64,000 nt of DNA from Bacteroidales bacterium (GTDB lineage: Bacteria; Bacteroidota; Bacteroidia; Bacteroidales; Tenuifilaceae). This document shows positions 62,208 through 64,000 of this stretch, piece by piece (the stretch's first letter is position 1; every line of letters starts with the position of its first letter). The notes beneath the pieces were generated by a model, which saw only the letters and a program-made list of their open reading frames with translations, was not told where the DNA came from and searched no databases. The stretch is taken from the NCBI GenBank assembly GCA_028708425.1, contig JAQVYY010000004.1, positions 1 through 64,000 of the forward strand. Direction: 5' to 3'. The position numbers were made by a program, and so were the translations under genes.

Positions 62208-62918
62208 ATGGGTTTACAAATTAAAGATTTAAGCAAAAGTTTTGACGATTTGTTGCTGTTTAGCAATTTTAATCTGGATTTTGCGGAGGGTAGCATTACC
62301 TGTATTCTAGGCCCCTCGGGCGGAGGTAAAACCACTCTGCTTAATATGATTGCTGGACTGTTAAGACCCGACTCAGGTAGTTTGGAAGGTTTTGCTAGTA
62401 AGGTTGTATCGTACATTTTTCAGGACCCGAGACTTTTGCCTTGGAAAACCGTGCAGGGTAATATCGAATTTGTTTTACCCCAATCCCAAACCCATAGTCA
62501 GCGTGAGGCGGTGGCAAATAGCCTTATTAAGCTGGTTGAACTCGATGGGTTTGCCAATTACTACCCTTGGCAGCTTAGCGGAGGGATGCGCCAGCGAGTT
62601 TCCATTGCTAGGGCTTTTGCTTACCCATCAGATTTAATTTTGATGGACGAGCCCCTAAAGGGGCTTGATGTGAAGCTGAAAATGAGCCTACTCCGTTCAT
62701 TTATTAAGATTTGGCAGGGCGATAAGCGCACCGTACTGTTTGTTACTCACGATGTTGATGAGGCGCTTATGCTAGGCGATAGCATTATTGTGCTAGGAAA
62801 CCAGCCAGTTGCCATAAAGGCAAGGGTAGGTATTGATATTAAAAAGCATTTGCGAGATATTGGCTCAGAATATTTTCAAAACCTTAGGGGTGAGCTGCAC
62901 AACGCTTTGAACGATTGA
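62208..62918 (+). CDS. ABC transporter ATP-binding protein (SsuB/TauB-like)
   Basis: A 236-residue ATPase. Walker A is GPSGGGKTTLLN (about 38-49), the signature LSGGMRQRVSIARAF is near 125-139, and Walker B is LILMDEPLKGLD, with a following His in FVTHDVDEAL. The ATG at 62208 starts two bases after the permease stop; an in-frame TTG at 62193 was rejected. Together with the two preceding genes it forms a complete importer. Confidence 0.93.
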   Translation: MGLQIKDLSKSFDDLLLFSNFNLDFAEGSITCILGPSGGGKTTLLNMIAGLLRPDSGSLEGFASKVVSYIFQDPRLLPWKTVQGNIEFVLPQSQTHSQREAVANSLIKLVELDGFANYYPWQLSGGMRQRVSIARAFAYPSDLILMDEPLKGLDVKLKMSLLRSFIKIWQGDKRTVLFVTHDVDEALMLGDSIIVLGNQPVAIKARVGIDIKKHLRDIGSEYFQNLRGELHNALND

Positions 62919-62960
62919 TTTTCGGGTTTCTATTCAAGGGCTTATAAAGGGTAGAACGTA

Positions 62961-63010
62961 TTAACCCGCATTGCTCATCAAATTTGTAAACGATGAGTAA
63001 TGCGGGTTAA
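62961..63010. repeat. Four-hairpin repeat, solo terminal hairpin, copy 13
   Basis: TTAACCCGCATTGCTCATC, AAATTTGTAAAC, GATGAGTAATGCGGGTTAA: the arms pair at 18 of 19 positions. It lies between convergent genes. Relative to the full copies, T to C in one arm is matched by A to G in the other. Confidence 0.87.
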
Positions 63011-63033
63011 ATGCATGTTAGATGCAAGCCTTA

Positions 63034-63210
63034 CTAGCCATTAATCTCATCAAGAATTTCTTGAATATCGTCTTGGCATGCTCCGCATCCTGTGCCAGCT
63101 TCTGTTTCGTCGCCAACTTCTTCAACAGTTTTTAAGCCTTTAGCTTTAATGGCCTCAACAATTGTACCTCTGTCCACTTGCATGCAGTTGCAAATAATTT
63201 CATCTTTCAT
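63034..63210 (-). CDS. BFD-like [2Fe-2S]-binding protein
   Basis: A 58-residue protein with the BFD (bacterioferritin-associated ferredoxin) four-cysteine pattern: Cys7 and Cys9 in IICNCM and Cys42 and Cys45 in GCGAC. Such domains carry a [2Fe-2S] cluster and serve in iron release, NifU-type assembly or as electron-transfer partners. The start at 63210 is supported by a strong Shine-Dalgarno sequence, AAGGAG, 7 bases upstream; an earlier in-frame TTG is in the leader itself. Monocistronic. Confidence 0.9.
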   Translation of the reverse strand: MKDEIICNCMQVDRGTIVEAIKAKGLKTVEEVGDETEAGTGCGACQDDIQEILDEING

Positions 63211-63224
63211 AATCGTCTCCTTTT
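63211..63224 (-). promoter_or_regulatory. Strong ribosome binding site of the BFD-like gene
   Basis: On the minus strand AAGGAGACGATT directly precedes the ATG at 63210. Clear Shine-Dalgarno sites are rare in this window, so this one stands out and fixes the start. Confidence 0.7.
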
Positions 63225-63349
63225 TTAACAAAATATTTACGCTTTCATTAAATTTTCACATTTCCGTAGATGCTTAGGTAGAATATACTTTACAGTACCA
63301 ATGCTTGCCATTATATAGTTTGTTTTTCGCTTTTCAAACTAAAGACACT

Positions 63350-64000
63350 TTACTCTTCTTTCACAACTCTAATTGTTGTTTCCAAATCTTGAGATTGAAC
63401 CCGAATTAAATACACCCCTTTATTTAGGCTACTCAAATCAATAAATCCGTTTACCTGCTCAAGTTGAAGTAATAGCTTACCGGTTATTGAGTAAACCTCT
63501 GCTGCATCTATTTTAGCACCCTCAAGAATAAGACGATCAACCACAGGGTTGGGATAAACCCTAAGGGTGGAGATCAGGGGATTGTGAATGGCTGTTGAGA
63601 TAGTGATAAACTCTTCAACATCCTCACCATTCACGGTAACTGTACTTTCAACCGTATCGTATTCAGGGGCGGTAACAACATAGGGATATTCTCCGTTGGG
63701 AAGTTCAATGGTGGCGATACCATCCTCATTGGGAACAAGGGTTTCTTGGTTTATTTCGATTTCTAAACCGGTTATCACGCTCTCCCATGGTTCAATAATA
63801 AAAGTTACGGTGTACAACGTCTCAAGCACAATATTTACTGTATTGTTACCATAAGCTACTGTGAAGTCTCCGCTGTAAACACTATACCCTTCGAGGGTAG
63901 CCGTGAAATTATATGAATTGGGGGGAAGCATGGCTGATGCTACCCCATTAGCGTTGGTGGTAAGAGCTTCATCCTGATTTTCTATTTCAATTTCAACGCC
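63350..64000 (-). CDS. T9SS cargo protein, C-terminal part (runs off the window)
   Basis: The visible 216 residues are the C-terminus of a larger protein; the frame is open to base 64000. Two PEGA/carboxypeptidase-regulatory-like beta modules are seen (ANGVASAMLPPNSYNFTATL, then NEDGIATIELPNGEYPYVVT). A T9SS type A sorting domain follows with VYPNPVVDRLIL and a final IRVVKEE. The N-terminus, signal peptide and any catalytic domain lie outside. Confidence 0.85.
   Translation of the reverse strand, partial: GVEIEIENQDEALTTNANGVASAMLPPNSYNFTATLEGYSVYSGDFTVAYGNNTVNIVLETLYTVTFIIEPWESVITGLEIEINQETLVPNEDGIATIELPNGEYPYVVTAPEYDTVESTVTVNGEDVEEFITISTAIHNPLISTLRVYPNPVVDRLILEGAKIDAAEVYSITGKLLLQLEQVNGFIDLSSLNKGVYLIRVQSQDLETTIRVVKEE

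Noticed and set aside
1966-63010. The dispersed repeats as a CRISPR array
   Set aside because: Copies are kilobases apart, about 148 bp long and separated by genes; there are no regular spacers and no cas genes.

Overview
The window looks like chromosome of an AT-rich, probably anaerobic, fermentative member of the Bacteroidota (Bacteroidales-like). Four proteins end in type IX secretion (T9SS) sorting domains with an xYPNP/VFPNP motif. Many genes have a TAnnTTTG -7 promoter element, typical of the phylum, 15-60 bases before the start. There are several lipoproteins with Bacteroidota-style lipoboxes, a two-component-type propeller protein, a Bacteroidota RRM protein, and energy genes for acetate/butyrate kinase and carbamate kinase.

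Layout. 1-127: end of an IS21-like element. 0.5-3.4 kb: secreted C1 peptidase, acylphosphatase, DUF456 membrane protein, RRM protein. 3.4-5.5 kb: carbamate kinase and ornithine carbamoyltransferase operon. 5.8-9.5 kb: polysaccharide operon (flippase, GT4 glycosyltransferase, HprK-like kinase). 10-11.3 kb: methionine gamma-lyase-like enzyme. 11.5-25.8 kb: surface and secretion region with three T9SS cargo proteins, a membrane TPR/AraC-type regulator and a TPR protein. 25.8-29.1 kb: MATE and sodium:solute transporters. 29.2-33.7 kb: three-gene operon ending in a TerB-like/ABCG fusion transporter. 33.9-37.2 kb: ribH, YfgM-like TPR protein, recF, DciA-like gene, ndk. 37.3-41.7 kb: DHH phosphoesterase followed by four FKBP-like lipoproteins. 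41.7-45.9 kb: RsmI-like methyltransferase, then the ackA-ptb-buk operon. 46.3-49.3 kb: large FAD/Fe-S oxidoreductase. 49.5-53.1 kb: propeller-SpoIIE phosphatase. 53.3-57.3 kb: glpR divergent from glpD-glpK. 57.4-62.9 kb: MFS transporter, dihydroorotate-dehydrogenase-like protein, NMT1/SsuA-type ABC transporter. 63.0-64.0 kb: BFD-type [2Fe-2S] protein and the C-terminus of a fourth T9SS cargo protein.

How the genes work together. Substrate-level ATP synthesis is a theme: acetate kinase, phosphate butyryltransferase plus butyrate kinase, and carbamate kinase fed by ornithine carbamoyltransferase. The glycerol genes (glpR, glpD, glpK) and the lactate/glycolate-type oxidoreductase feed reduced carbon into this metabolism.

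The most unusual signal is a dispersed repeat of about 148 bp, bounded by TTAACCC and GGGTTAA and containing four successive hairpins. There are thirteen whole, truncated or solo-hairpin copies, almost all between genes. In three genes the element supplies the stop codon, and in two of these also the last 7-8 amino acids. I do not recognise this family by name.
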